Assembly: GCF_905475345.1 (NCBI RefSeq)
Contig: NC_066610.1
Coordinates: 654,950-718,949, forward strand
From: Vespula vulgaris
Lineage: Eukaryota > Arthropoda > Insecta > Hymenoptera > Vespidae
Length of the DNA: 64,000 bases
Reading direction: 5' to 3'
Shown here: positions 1-11,663 of the stretch, piece after piece
Position numbering within the stretch: position 1 is the first letter of the stretch
Layout of the letters: the number at the start of each line of letters is the position of its first letter
Position numbers and translations under genes: made by a program
Notes under the pieces: generated by a model
What the model was told of the DNA's origin: nothing
Database searches by the model: none
The model's input: only the letters and a program-made list of their open reading frames with translations

Positions 1-454
1 TATTTATATTCAGGGAAAAAGCATTCTTGAATGACATTGTTGTTTTATTTACGTGTTTATAAGAATAATTATTAGATTAAAAGTGATTTTCTCAACAAAT
101 TATTCAACAAACATAGCTTTCTCCTACATCATTGAATTTACATCGATGTCATCTACGTTATCACATAGAAAAAGGTTATATAGTGTGATAAAAAGAATGT
201 AAGGTTAATTTTTTATTATGAAAGAGTATCTGCGATTTTTACTTTGTTTTTGTTTTATTTTATTATTTTTATTTTACTTTTTAATATAAAAATCTATGAA
301 TTAATTTAAAAGTCTATGATGTGAATGCACTAACTTGGTTATGTTTCTATTCTTACTACTTATTACAATTGATAATAACAGGAGTTAAAGGAATGTTTAA
401 GAAAGTAAGAAAAAAGAGGAAATCGATATTACAGAACTTATTCTGTTATTTTAG

Positions 455-1064
455 AAGTTGCAAGCAAGATTAGAATTGAAAGTTCATCAACAATACGATC
501 TTCAAGTTCCTGAAAAACAAGACTAGTGAAGTCGGATAAAAAGTACTCAAATAAGATAATGTAACCAATAAATATATTGATATAGTTATAGATTTGATCT
601 CAATTTCGATATTCAATAATTTTATAATTTCTAGTTTGCAGTGAAAGGAGAAGAAATTAAAAACATCGCTAAAAGAAATACGCTAGTTTCTATAATCAGA
701 ATTCAATAATTTCTTGTCAAAATTATATAAGCTATGAACAAAGTTTTAAATCAGATAAGTACAAGAATAATGAAAAGAATGGAAACACGACTTCTACGGA
801 GGAAAGAGAACCTGTCTGATAAAGTTTTTTTCGAAGGAAAGAATATCATAGTCAAGCCATATGATACAATGAACGTAACCTAAATGTTATCAAAAAAACT
901 GTACCTACCTTCTTCCATATAGTATCAATGGACAACAAGTTTCTTCAAAACTTTTCTTCAAGCAATTGGGGTAAATATATAATAGTTGGAGCAGAGCTTT
1001 AGATACAAGAATTCTTTATCTGAGTGTGTTCTATTGACTGTAAGGCCACTTTACAGAGTTTTTA
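455..1064 (+). other. Conserved + strand block of short open fragments, unit I
   Basis: Part of a block kept in all five units near the unit start. It begins after a TTTTAG acceptor-like site with a short open stretch (KLQARLELKVHQQ), out of register with the other units because of a 16-bp deletion. A 54-codon open frame starts at 735 (MNKVLNQISTRIMKRME...). The final stretch, LRPLYRVFTEK-like in the other units, reads VRPLYRVFTEK here. I do not recognise a protein family. The pieces may be decayed exons of a gene that lay upstream of the FAR fragment. Confidence 0.35.
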
Positions 1065-1791
1065 CTGAAAAGTATATTTTTATTTAAACTATTTTTTACT
1101 CACGATTTCAGAAAAGCTTTATTTTCTTTAACATATGATTCGTTTTATCAGGAACTATTTAATTTTATTTTAACTTTTTTTCTATAGTTCATTTATAACA
1201 TTTTTTTAATACTAAGTCACTAAAATCATGGAGATATAGCGAAATAGATAGAAATGGAGATAGAAAATGGAGGAGTAAATTTATAAATATATAATTAATC
1301 TGCGTGTTTTATTAAGTTAAATGTAACAATTCTTTAAAAAATGGATCATGAAGTTCGCAAATTTAGCATTAATGGGATAGGTCATTTGTAAAACTTAGCA
1401 TACCTTATCATTTTCTATTTCGTACTGTTATTATCGTTTACTTATATTTGGAATTCGAAAGTGTGTGTATTTATTATTTATAATTTCCAATCATTTTGAA
1501 TAATAATAAACCGAAATTATAATTATAATAAATTATGATATTAGAATTGTATCTTTTTAAATAGTTTTTTATAATAAAATTATTAATATGAGAGATAAAA
1601 CGAATTCAAAAAATTATTTAGAAACGTATTATTTTATTAGTATAACTGATATAATCAATCTAGTACTAGAAGCGAATTAAAAAACTTAAGGTATAAGAAA
1701 CAGAGGAAATATGAAAATCAGTGAATATGATAGAGAAATAGAGAATACTACATATCTGTTTATGTTTACAGATTGATTTGGAGAAGTAGAA

Positions 1792-2013
1792 ATGACGGAA
1801 GTACCGATAAAAGAGTGCAAACAAGAAATAGCCTTTGAGAACATGAACAATCTCATACTCATTCAGAAATTTTACTATGGTGAAAGTATATTCATGATCA
1901 AATGAACAGGATTTATCGGAAAATTCTTGATCGAGAAATCATTGAGAACAGATCCTGATACGAACTGCTTTTATTTTTTGATACGTCCAAAAGAAATTAA
2001 CACAGTGAACTGA
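1792..2013 (+). pseudogene. Fatty acyl-CoA reductase N-terminal fragment, unit I (in-frame stop)
   Basis: Reads MTEVPIKECKQEIAF, then LIQKFYYGESIFMIK, a TGA at 1903-1905, then TGFIGKFLIEKSLRTDPD, then a FYFLIRPK ending. FAR proteins start with a short leader, EFYxGKxIFITGGTGFMGKxLIEKLLRxxP and IYLLIRPKKG (family knowledge), so this matches the first exon of the Rossmann (NAD_binding_4) domain. The codons for the first glycines are replaced by IK plus the stop. No further FAR exon (YxxxK region or FAR_C) was seen nearby. A few codons before the end are missing compared with units II, IV and V. Interpreted as a dead fragment. Confidence 0.65.
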
Positions 2014-2934
2014 TTCAAAATTTAGTGAGTTGTTTACTTGTGATTCAATTATTATTTTTATATTCTTATTTCATCCTGATTCAATGTAGAGGTTTTCTAT
2101 TTTCTTATAACATATATTTCTTTGATAGATAGTAAAAAAGAATAACTCAAATTTAGTATCATTAATTTTATAGAAAAGCACTTATAATATTTGGAATGTA
2201 ATGTTAACCAGACTTTATATTGTGTTATAAAAATTCATAACATATATCTTGTCTCATAGAACTTAAAAAATATGTCATACTGATTTCAAAACATTGTTCT
2301 TTTTTTTAAATAACATTATTTTTACCTAAATTTTCAGCTTGACTTGGCTTTATTTCATCAAAAATGTCCGTCTAATATAGCCGAAATTTGCAAACTGTCG
2401 AGACGGAAGATGCGAACTTCGATTTTAGTTTCGTACGTATTTACACGAGTATCTATAAGTAATTTTTTTTTTCAAACGAACCTTCTCTAATGCGATTAAG
2501 CTTCCAACTAAAACAAAAATGAAATGAAAGAAAAAAGTAAATATGAAAAAGTATAGTGTAAATAGGATGAGAGAAGTAGCAAATCAATAAACATTTTGAT
2601 TAATATTTGTAATAAATATCATAATAAAATATATAATAAATAATCAAATATCACATTCGTATTGCGTCGAGATTTATTGTAAATGCTCTTCTACCTATTT
2701 AACATAATAATAAATTATTTCATTTACAATTATTTTAATTAAAGTTCTTATAGTTTTTGTATTAATCTGACCGTTTAATACTGACCACTCATATTACGTA
2801 TTGATAATTTATCATTAACGATGATCATTAATTTATTTATATTACCGATTAAAAATGTTGAGAAATATTGACCTAATAAATAGAAACTTTTAACTAAATT
2901 AATTTAATTGAAAAAACTTCGTTTCTATCGTGTG
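2014..2934. other. Spacer after the FAR fragment, unit I
   Basis: AT-rich. A TTTTCAG acceptor-like site at about 2330 opens a 50-codon frame (LDLALFHQKCPSNIAEICKL...), but units II, IV and V have TGA eight codons in. No gene called. Confidence 0.4.
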
Positions 2935-3900
2935 ATATCGTGTGATACATACAATCGGTTGTATTTTTTTTTCTTTTTTTAAATGAATGTACGTCTCATT
3001 TTGTTCTAGAAATATCATATATTTCGTTTAAATCGAAAATGATATAATATCATGAATTCTTTTGGTAATATTATTTAACGTGAAACCATAAGATACTGAG
3101 ACGAGCGATGACTAATAGCATAAATACTCGTATATATCCTTGTCTCATTGTTTGTGTCCTCAGATATATCTGTAAGAAGAATAGTTGTTTTGTATAAAAA
3201 AATATTGGAAATATAGAGAGGTCATAGAAAGTTTCTTACCGAACGAATGATTATCCAAAATTTCATTTAATTCTTCGCAGCAACAAGTGGTATATTGTTC
3301 TCAGGCTATTAAAATTTATAGCTTATAGTTTAGTTATAAATTATTCGATTAAGTTAGAACGTCGTACGTCGAGTTTGTGATGTGCCAGGTACTTGGTAGA
3401 ACAGAGAAGGATGATATTGTACGAGAATGTATTTACGATTAAAATTTGTTCGAAACTTTGAAATATACCATTCATGCGTTATTAATGGCTGAACTAGCTT
3501 CATATGATTTTGTGTGTAACAAAAGAAAAAATCTTTTGCTTTTGATTTCTGAAGAAAAAAAAAGGAAGGCTATACTACATGAAAAGGATATCTCATCAAC
3601 GTATACTAAAAATACAGAATAAGTTTAAAACGTTCGAAGTATTGTCTCTTATGAGGGATGAAATCGACTAAAAATATGTCTTTAACTTAAGTTGATTGAC
3701 AATTCGTTGGAAGATTATAAGCCTCAAGAAAGAAAAAGATAACGAAGGAATAATTACATTATTTCAAGAGATTATGAAGTTAAAGTAATTAACTTATGTA
3801 ACAAGAGAATGGTCATGGTTGCATGGATTTCAATAATCTTCTAAGAAGGACAAAAATAAAATGGAGTATTCCGTGAGAATTATGGAAGAAAAGAATCATG
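2935..3900. other. Insertion private to unit I
   Basis: DNA with no counterpart in units II-IV between the flanking homologous sequences TTTCGTTTCTATCG and AATTTATGAAAGATTTGGC. GC content is slightly higher in places (CGTCGTACGTCGAGTTTGTG). No terminal repeats, target duplication or long frame seen. Could be original sequence deleted in the other units or an old mobile-element remnant. Confidence 0.4.
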
Positions 3901-6328
3901 GAGAATTTATGAAAGATTTGGCATTATGTATAGAACCTATTAAAAATGACGAATGGATTACATTATCCAACCAATAATTGATAGTTCCTATGTTAGAATT
4001 GAGAATACTCTATAATATTATTAACAAGTAAAAGAGAGGAAACTTTCGGCAATATTCTTTGTCTGTTGTAAGTCAATTTCAAAATTTTAATTTAACAATT
4101 CTTCGCTTTATCGATGTAGTTTCCAACTATTCGAATGAAAACATCGAATACATCAAGAAAAAATATTAACAAAACACGTATTCCAAATAACGAGAACGAG
4201 TGAAACGTTGATTTGTGAAAGAAATTCTCCGATCAAAATTCGTGCTCTTGTATCGTAAGAAAATTCGTTGGCTTGTGTGAAAAATTTTCAAATCAAAATT
4301 TTGTAAATAGTACATCTTATTCCAACTTTATCATTGATAAATGTATTTGAAAGGTTTACGAATATTGAATAGATATTAAAAAAAAGGAAACATCGATTAT
4401 ATATATTCATTATAATCGATAAAACTGAATTTTTATTCGATATAATAATTAATATAACCTTCTTCAAAATAATTTTCAAATTGTCGATAATACTTCATCT
4501 TGAAATGAACGATTGTTTATCAGAATTCAGAACTAATTTTTTTTTTCAAGAGAAATAAAGAAAATTGAACATGTGATATACTATTTAGAAAAATATGATT
4601 AAAAAAAGAAATGATTACCTTTGATTTTCGTGTTTATTTGTAAATGACAATTAAAAATCATTTGAACCCAGGAAAAGAAAGAGTTTCGTCGAACTTGTTC
4701 AGAATTCTTCACGGTTACTTGTAAATTTCACATAGAATGTGAAATTTTATTGTCGATAAAGATACTATAAAAAATTGTTATTATCAAATTGTGATTATCA
4801 AAACTTCCATTCAAAATACTAAAATTTTACTCATAAAAATCTTCTCTTCAACTACTATTTATAGAAACACTATGAATTGCATACATTATTTGCGTTTTAC
4901 TATAGCTTACTGTTGGAATAGTAAGTTTACTACTACAGTGTAAAATTGCAAATTTACAATCATAAATTTATTAATAATTTATATATTATTAATGAGTAAT
5001 TTATTTTTAAAAGTAGTAAATTTACTACCACACATTTCAACATATTAATGCATGAATTATTTATTATATTCAAAGACAAATTTTAATTACTTAATAGAAC
5101 ACGTAATTAGCGACTAAAAGAAAATTAAGATAGAAAAAAAACGAAAGAAAAATAAAAATAACTTACGAATAAAATAATGATGATAATAATTCGAGTTGAA
5201 TCGTTGTATACTCGAAATATTCGAAATGACATCCATTCAATCGTAAACTCTGTTATGTTAAAAATTATTTTTATATTGAATTAATTTTAAGTCGAATTAA
5301 ATCGAATCGATTTTAAATAGAATAATTTGTAGAGAATATAAAAATGTTTTTGAATGTCGAAAATTGTTAATAAAACGAAAGATTATTTTACTTTTTACGA
5401 AATGATGTTCGATTTATTAAAACACCAAGATTTCGTTTAAAAAATTGATTAAATGGTCGAACCAATTCCATTGAAATTTTTATTGAACGATTTTGTCAAT
5501 CATTTGTGTCAATCATTGTTTTGTTTTAAATTTCATATGAATTGTTTATGATGATTTAATAGAATTGTAAATATAAGATAAAAAAGAATCTAAGTTAGAT
5601 AATATAAGATAATATATTGATTATAAATATAAATTAAGTAAAAAAGCGAATCAAATCTAAATATGATATAACTTATCAATATGATAAATATAATATAATA
5701 CATTTACTCATATAAGAACTTTCTCTATTCTTTTTCACAAATTTTTTTTCCTAACAATTCCAAAAACACTTTATAAAAAATAATCTAAAAAAATAACTTA
5801 CTTAATAATTCTATACATATGAATAAAAAATATGTCTTTTAATCATTATAAGTATTTTGAAAATTTAATAGATAAAAATTATTTTATGTCTACAAATATG
5901 GATAGAAACAATGATAATTATGAAAGAAGAAAATAGATGAACGGAATTATAAATAGAAGATGAGAATAGCAATAGAATAAAAGAATAATAATAAAATGAA
6001 AAATATCAACTGATTAAAAAAAAAAATAACTTAGAAAAAAGAAATTACTACACGAATTCTTTAGGTAACTAAATAACTTTCGTTTTATTTTTCTTTTTCC
6101 TTTTTAAACGAACGTAAAAAATAAGGCCAAGTAAAGAAAGTGTTGAATTAATGGATTAATGAAAAAAATGCAGATAAAAAAATAAACAAAAAGAAAAGAT
6201 AAGGAAGAAATATATCTCATTAAAATATTCTTCAGTTAAAAGTACGAATAGGAAGAAAAAGAAGGAAATGAAAAAAAAAATTTAAGTTTCGTGTTTTACT
6301 TTAATAACTGTTTATTATTCCTTCGTAG
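3901..6328. other. Long AT-rich spacer, unit I
   Basis: Homologous to 17760-20086, 33780-36217, 48290-50734 and 61500-63676. Short frames occur on both strands, for example around 4288-4479 on the - strand and its + strand counterpart (SVSSTSNSSFIIDMLFKKF in unit III), but none is kept open in all units. Recurrent TCGAA-rich and ATAATAAT stretches. I see no gene. Confidence 0.4.
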
Positions 6329-6411
6329 GAGGATTGCTCGTGACTGACGATAATAATTTTATGGGCTCTCGTTTGTATAATTGTCGATCGTTGTCAAGTA
6401 TAAACGAGTAA
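6329..6411 (+). other. GLLVTDD exon-like piece, unit I
   Basis: After a TTCCTTCGTAG acceptor-like site the frame reads GLLVTDDNNFMGSRLYNCRS and LSSINE before TAA. The acceptor and the first residues are kept in all five units; the rest varies. No family recognised; likely a remnant exon of the + strand gene whose tail lies about 1 kb downstream. Confidence 0.35.
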
Positions 6412-6567
6412 CAGAGACAGAAATTTCGAAAACTTATTTTCAAGTTACAACATGAGCTTAACAAACTCGTACCGTTCATTATCCTTCTCTCTATTTCCCT
6501 CGAGTAATTTATAATTTTGTTCGCTCATAAATTAAAAATTCAAAGATGGACAATGTTTTCTTGAAAA

Positions 6568-6681
6568 ATGATGATAATATATGAAGTGGAGAAGAAGGAA
6601 AAAGTTTTAATGACACACAATACAAAACTTTTCGATAAAGATGGCGACGAAGAGGACGATTTCATTATTAGTGGCTGTTAG
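6568..6681 (+). CDS. Acidic mini-ORF, unit I (38 codons with stop)
   Basis: ATG-initiated frame: basic-hydrophobic start MMIIYEVEKKEKVLMTHNT, then KLFDKDGDEEDDFIISGC and TAG. The same mini-ORF is open in all five units (38-40 codons with stop; unit V is cut by the window end). Length changes are whole codons despite many substitutions. An extra A directly before the ATG in this unit breaks any upstream reading frame, so the ATG is the natural start if it is translated. No family known to me. Confidence 0.35.
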   Translation: MMIIYEVEKKEKVLMTHNTKLFDKDGDEEDDFIISGC

Positions 6682-7034
6682 GTATTTTCAATTTTAAACT
6701 TTTCAAACGTAAAACTTTTCTCGCGATGTAACTTCGAGTTTTTCTTTTACTTCTGTTTCTTTCTTTATTTTTTCTTATTCTATTTTTTTCGTTTTTTGCG
6801 ATTCCATCGAAGAATACGTTGCACAGAAATGAAAAGAAAAAATGAAGTAGTCGAGTTTATGAAAGATATGATATAACGTGAATCGTGTTGTGTGATAGAT
6901 ATTGTGATTGGTTTAAACTTGTCGAAGAAAAAGAAAAAAGAAAGGAAATATAAAGCCGTTACGAAGAACAAACAAAATTCAAAACAGAAATAATTGAATG
7001 CTGTACTTGTAGTTTAATAAATAAAAGGTAGAAC

Positions 7035-7240
7035 GACAATGGCCGTCGCAGTCATCCGATGCTAATTCACGTCGAAAAAATATCTGGATAAAGTAAAGAC
7101 TTCATGGCAGACAATAATTTAACGATAAAGCAATTAATTCGACAGATTCCATGGATTTTAGAGATCCTTCTCATACAAATTATGATATTATTTTGGTATT
7201 AGGTTCGATTATCGACGCTACTGTAGACTGAACTTCGTCA
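7035..7240 (+). pseudogene. Extra copy of the tail exon, unit I
   Basis: Homologous to 7560-7812 and to the tail exons of units II-IV (AATGGCCGTCGCAG..., then AAGCAATTAATTCGACAG...). It lies before the cytoplasmic-tail fragment instead of after it. The junction at about 7240 joins the end of a tail exon to the middle of the anchor exon. This is a local duplication found only in unit I. Confidence 0.55.
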
Positions 7241-7353
7241 TAACCGAAAATATCCGAAGCAGTCGTACAGCTAAGTTAAGATCATTCATTAAAGTTAAAA
7301 CATTAGGAAGAGACATAAAACAAGTAGATGATCAACTGGAATGTCCTACCTAA
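7240..7353 (+). pseudogene. Cytoplasmic-tail fragment of unidentified membrane protein, unit I
   Basis: Only the 3' half of the membrane-anchor exon remains: ITENIRSSRTAKLRSFIKVK, TLGRDIKQVDDQLECPT, TAA at 7351. It is fused on its left to an extra copy of the downstream tail exon (7035-7240), so the membrane segment is lost. The VDDQLECPT end is identical in units I to IV. Confidence 0.5.
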
Positions 7354-7508
7354 TCGAAAATTCGTATAAGCTTGTACTTGTTTACGCCTTTTAAGAGTGC
7401 TGAAAAAAAATGTTGAAAATTAAAAAAAAAAGGAACGGTATCGTCGGTATCTGCTGCTAAACGTTGATTGTTTATTTCTTCGCGGAAAATGAAGATTGCA
7501 TTTTACAG

Positions 7509-7812
7509 AAAAACAAAGAAATGAAAAATTGTGACCTGCATCTGTACTGCCTGGAAAATGATATCGGATTCGACAATCGATTGCAATGGCCGTAGCAATT
7601 AAATCCGACATTAAATCTCGTCGAAAAAATATCTGAATGTATACAAAGCAAAGACTTTTGCAAAAATGGGAAACGCTTATTCAAACAGTAAAGCAATTAG
7701 TTCGACAGATTCGTTGGATTTTAGAGGTCCATCTCACAAAAATTACGATGTCAGCTTGGTATTAGACTCGATTATCGACTCTATTGTCGACTGGACTTCG
7801 CCATCGATGTAA
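7509..7812 (+). pseudogene. Tail exon with shared frameshift, unit I
   Basis: After TTTTACAG the frame reads KNKEMKNCDLHLYCLENDIG, FDNRLQWP, stop. In another frame it continues KKYLNVYKAKTFAKMGNAYS, NSKAISSTDSLDFRGPSHKN, YDVSLVLDSIIDSIVDWTSP, SM, stop at 7810. The two halves would join with one more A in the A-run after CGTCG. All units with this run have the short form, so the break is older than the unit duplication, or an intron border lies here. Confidence 0.4.
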
Positions 7813-8450
7813 ATTACATTTAAATTTGAACCTTTAAGATATGAGTATGTATTTTACAGATTTTATTACAGCAATTTTCCTTATTAATTAAACCGAACAA
7901 ATACGTTTTAATAAGACCAACTATAGTTTTGTAAATTTTACTAAAATTTTCGAATGCAATATGATTGGAGTCTAATTGGAAGCGAAATTTATGATTTCTT
8001 ATCGAATTAGTAATAAAAAATTGTAATGTTACGTTCCACTACGCTTATAAAATTTACTTTATGGGAAAATTTTCGATTTCTCGAATAATATTTGAAAAAG
8101 TTATTTAAACAATACTTTGCTCATAAAGATGAAAAATATTTGAAAGTACGAATAAGGAAATTTTACCTGAAGAATTGCAGTAGATGATGGAATTAAAACA
8201 GTAAATACATTTTTTAATAAAATTATTTGTTACACCATGAAAAATGTGTTACGCACATTTTTTTTCTTTCTTTTTAAATAGAAACTGAACGATTTGTTTA
8301 CCAATCCCGAAATAATTTTAATACTACATTCAGTAATTTAAATAATGTGATTACATGCATTTATTGCAAACTATATATTTAACATTTGTACAGAAATCTC
8401 AGCTATATTTCAATACTTATTGTTCTCAATAAATTATTAGACGATTTCAT

Positions 8451-10787
8451 TTATACAGCAGTCCGTAAAAAGGATAAGTACGCCATTGATTTATTCACTA
8501 TCTGTAAAATTTAAAAAAAATGATAGATTTTAATCCTTTTGAATACCACACATGTCTAAACTATCAAAAATATCCTAAATTAAATTCGAAACTAATAAAT
8601 AAAAACTATCAACAAAATATAATACTTCTTTGCAAAGTTCAAACAAAAAATTTTTTTAAAAAACGTTTAATATTAACAAAACATTTCAAATTGATAAATG
8701 ATAAAAAGTTAATAAATCCAAACGATTAATTATAACAAACAAACAAAAATAAAAATTTCAATAGGCAAATAAAACTGGCGAATGATAACTGCAAAGAAAA
8801 TACACGAGAGAGAAGTAAAATCTACACAGAAAAAGTAAAATCTATACACTTAAAAAGATCTTAATCAATAGATAATGACTAAAAAATAAAGACAAGCGAA
8901 ATCTTGCAAATTTATAACACTTATGAATTAAAGATTGAAAGAAAGAAGGAAAAAAAAGAAGAAGAAGAAATATTAATAATAATAGCTCACGTCGGTAAAA
9001 GTGCGCACAGACAAAACTGAAAACTTCGCGCAAGTCAATTTCAGTGGCTTACTAGTGCGCATCATACATATCCAAATTGATTTCATATCTATTATGGATA
9101 GCTCGTACCAATCGCAAAAGTAAAGCTCATCACACAAGTTCGAACTCTGGTTTAAAGAAAGAAAAAAAAAATAAAAAAAAGAAAGAAACAAAATCGTATT
9201 AATAAAGGATTAAATTGAATTTTAGATTGAATTGCATGTAAATAATAATTCGATTAATTACTTCCTTGAGGAGAGATTCTCCCACGTAGCAGTAAATAAA
9301 TAATTTGCACATCAAAAGAAACGCATATACAATAAATGTTATTATACCTGCTGTTTCGATGACTGCTAAACTCTAAATAATTAGGAATTATTTATTAAAC
9401 ATAAATTTAGTCCGATTCGAGTGAGGTATACGTACGGAGAGCATTCGATAACTCGATATACAAAGCAGTATTGTTGTCCCAAATAAATGTTGACCGATAA
9501 TGATGTTAAAACTATCCTCCAGCAAATCCGCTAATCTGAAACAGATACGAAGAAGATAATTAACTTTTTATAATAACATCTTCCTCATATTAAATGAAAA
9601 AGAATTTGTTACATCATGAAATAGCATTAATGAGTGTTAATGTTAAAAATTGTGAGACGCGTGTCATTTCTATGCTTGCCAAGGAAAGACTTTAAGGGTT
9701 AAAACAATTCATTCGAATTTTTCGCGGAAAAGTAGAATGTTAAGAATTCGTTGTAATGGGAAAAACATATTCAAACAATTTTAAAAAATTTATTAAATTT
9801 TAAATTCAAAATAATGTGACCAAAAAGTGATTTGAAGGGTTAAAATGATCATCTAGAATATTGCTTTTCGCAAGATAAATAAAATATAAATAAAGATAGA
9901 TTGATATAAAAAAACAATATTTTTATACACACACTAAATTACGTTAAATACACGCTAATGCCAATAATAAGATAATATTTCCATGTTGGATGTTAGAAGA
10001 AAGAAGGCAACGCAGAAAACATTTTCGGAATTTTAGCTTCGGGTAAATCTACGAGAAAATCCATGATCTCTGAAATTTTTCTTATAATTAAAATCTCGTT
10101 AATAAAAACCTATATTATTAAAAACAATTATACAAGAGAACAAAACTGTATAATTCTTTTTCGCAATGCAATTATATCAAATCTCTAAGAAAAAAAGAAA
10201 AAATTACAAAAAATTTATATCCATAAAATTTTGTTTATGTTTAGAAAAAACCCGCGTCCCATACTGCATGGCCTTCTACACTTTTCTAACGTTCGAAATA
10301 AAAAAAAAAAGATTTCAGTAAGTAGATGTATCGTTATAAATTGGAAACTTTAATAAGAGAAGTGATGTCACCTTATCAACCGATGATGTCCAAGAATTAT
10401 ATTTCGAATTGCCTGCCGAGGACCGTCGGCATCATTCAAAACATTCTTAACTTTACACTTCAATACGGCCAATTGACCGCTGAGATGAAAACCAGTGGAA
10501 GTAAAAAAACAATCAGTTCCCAAGTAACCGGAAATGACCATTATTATACGTAAAAATTCGTGTATGCACCCAAATGCATAACTTTTTGCATTGTACGGCT
10601 TCAGTAACGGCTTTATTTTATAAGGTAATTTATATTCCGATGTAGCATTTCTCATAACTGCGTTAAAAGATAATTATGATTTAATAAAATTATTCGTTAA
10701 TGTTTTAACTCTCCACATTTTTATCATTTGATCAGAGATGGTAAATATAAATTTAAATAGTAAATATATGTACATATACAATATATG

Positions 10788-10861
<74 letters not shown>

Positions 10862-11514
10862 TACATATATATTTATGTATATATGCATATATATATACAT
10901 ATATAACTATATACATATATGTAGGTGTGTATACACATGCGTAGTTATATGTGTAAATTATTTTTCGATTTTTCTTTTGTTTTTTGATATATTTAAAAAA
11001 TTTTTTATCTTGGACAATAACAAATAAATACATTATGTTAATTAATTATAATTTCAGGACTATTACCCATTATTATATTTGGTATGACAATTTTAAAATA
11101 ATAGAAAAAAGCTAAGAACGCTGCCCAAGGAAACAAAATGATGATGAATCTATAAGAAAGTTTGTTATATTTTAAAAAAATCGATCTCTCTTCGTCGTTT
11201 TTGTAATTATCAGCTGTGTAATCCGCTTTCGTTTCCATCAGAAATCGTGACAAGGAACGACACTTTATTCGTAACATTGATATTTTCGTCACCGTCGTTA
11301 CTACCGCTATATTTTCCATTACATTAGCGAGAACGTAACGAAAATTTTTGATGTACTTTATCATATCTAGTAATGCTAATATATTGAAAACAAAGCCATA
11401 AATTATAAATGATATGAATAAACTGTCGCAAATTTCCAACGGCCATATCCCTGATATACAAAGCAATCGTTTGCTGAATGTCATCGCTCTTAGTGTATTA
11501 GAGAAATCTGTCAC
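8451..11514 (-). CDS. Odorant receptor A (7tm_6 family), six recognised exons, open
   Basis: Seven-transmembrane olfactory receptor subunit, expected to form a ligand-gated cation channel with Orco in antennal neurons (family knowledge). Exons read on the - strand: 11514-11067, 10657-10372, 9535-9436, 9372-9262, 9146-8991, 8501-8451. All have GT-AG borders and matching phases, giving 384 codons including stop. Landmarks: SGIWPLE near residue 22, EYKLPYKIKPL at the exon 1-2 border, LEDSFNIIIGQHLFGTTILL in exon 3, FIYCYVGESLL in exon 4, CDWYEL and SKPLKLT in exon 5, MAYLSFLRTAV at the end. The first exon begins GTGACAGATTTC right after a TTTTTCAG acceptor, so a short start exon must lie upstream. 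One candidate is 11663-11625: ATG, 13 codons, then GTAAAA in the right phase. Length (about 396 aa with that exon) is normal. Intron 1 carries a long TA microsatellite. Odour specificity and subfamily cannot be read by eye. Confidence 0.9.
10790..10925. repeat. TA microsatellite in intron 1 of Or-A
   Basis: Long TA run with ATACATAT interruptions. The frames rich in Tyr and Ile over it are artefacts. Or-B has a shorter version at 27785-27900; Or-C and Or-D have only traces. Confidence 0.95.
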
Positions 11515-11663
11515 CTGAAAAAAAAAAGAAAAAAAAAGATGATAATAATAATAAGAATAAAAAATTTTTGATTGAGCGTTATGGTAAAATGCAAAAGAGA
11601 AAGTCACGAATAAACGACTTTTACGATTAGGATAAATTGATAAAAATTAGAAAAATCTTTCAT

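Noticed and set aside
8520..8729. + strand frame starting MIDFNPFEYHTCLNYQKYPK (also at 40613-40888)
   Set aside because: It lies opposite the last intron of the receptors and includes the complement of their last exon in unit III; it is broken in units II and IV.
10674..11033. Long Tyr/Ile-rich frames over the TA repeat, both strands
   Set aside because: They are translations of the TA microsatellite in intron 1 of Or-A; no homologous frame in the other units.
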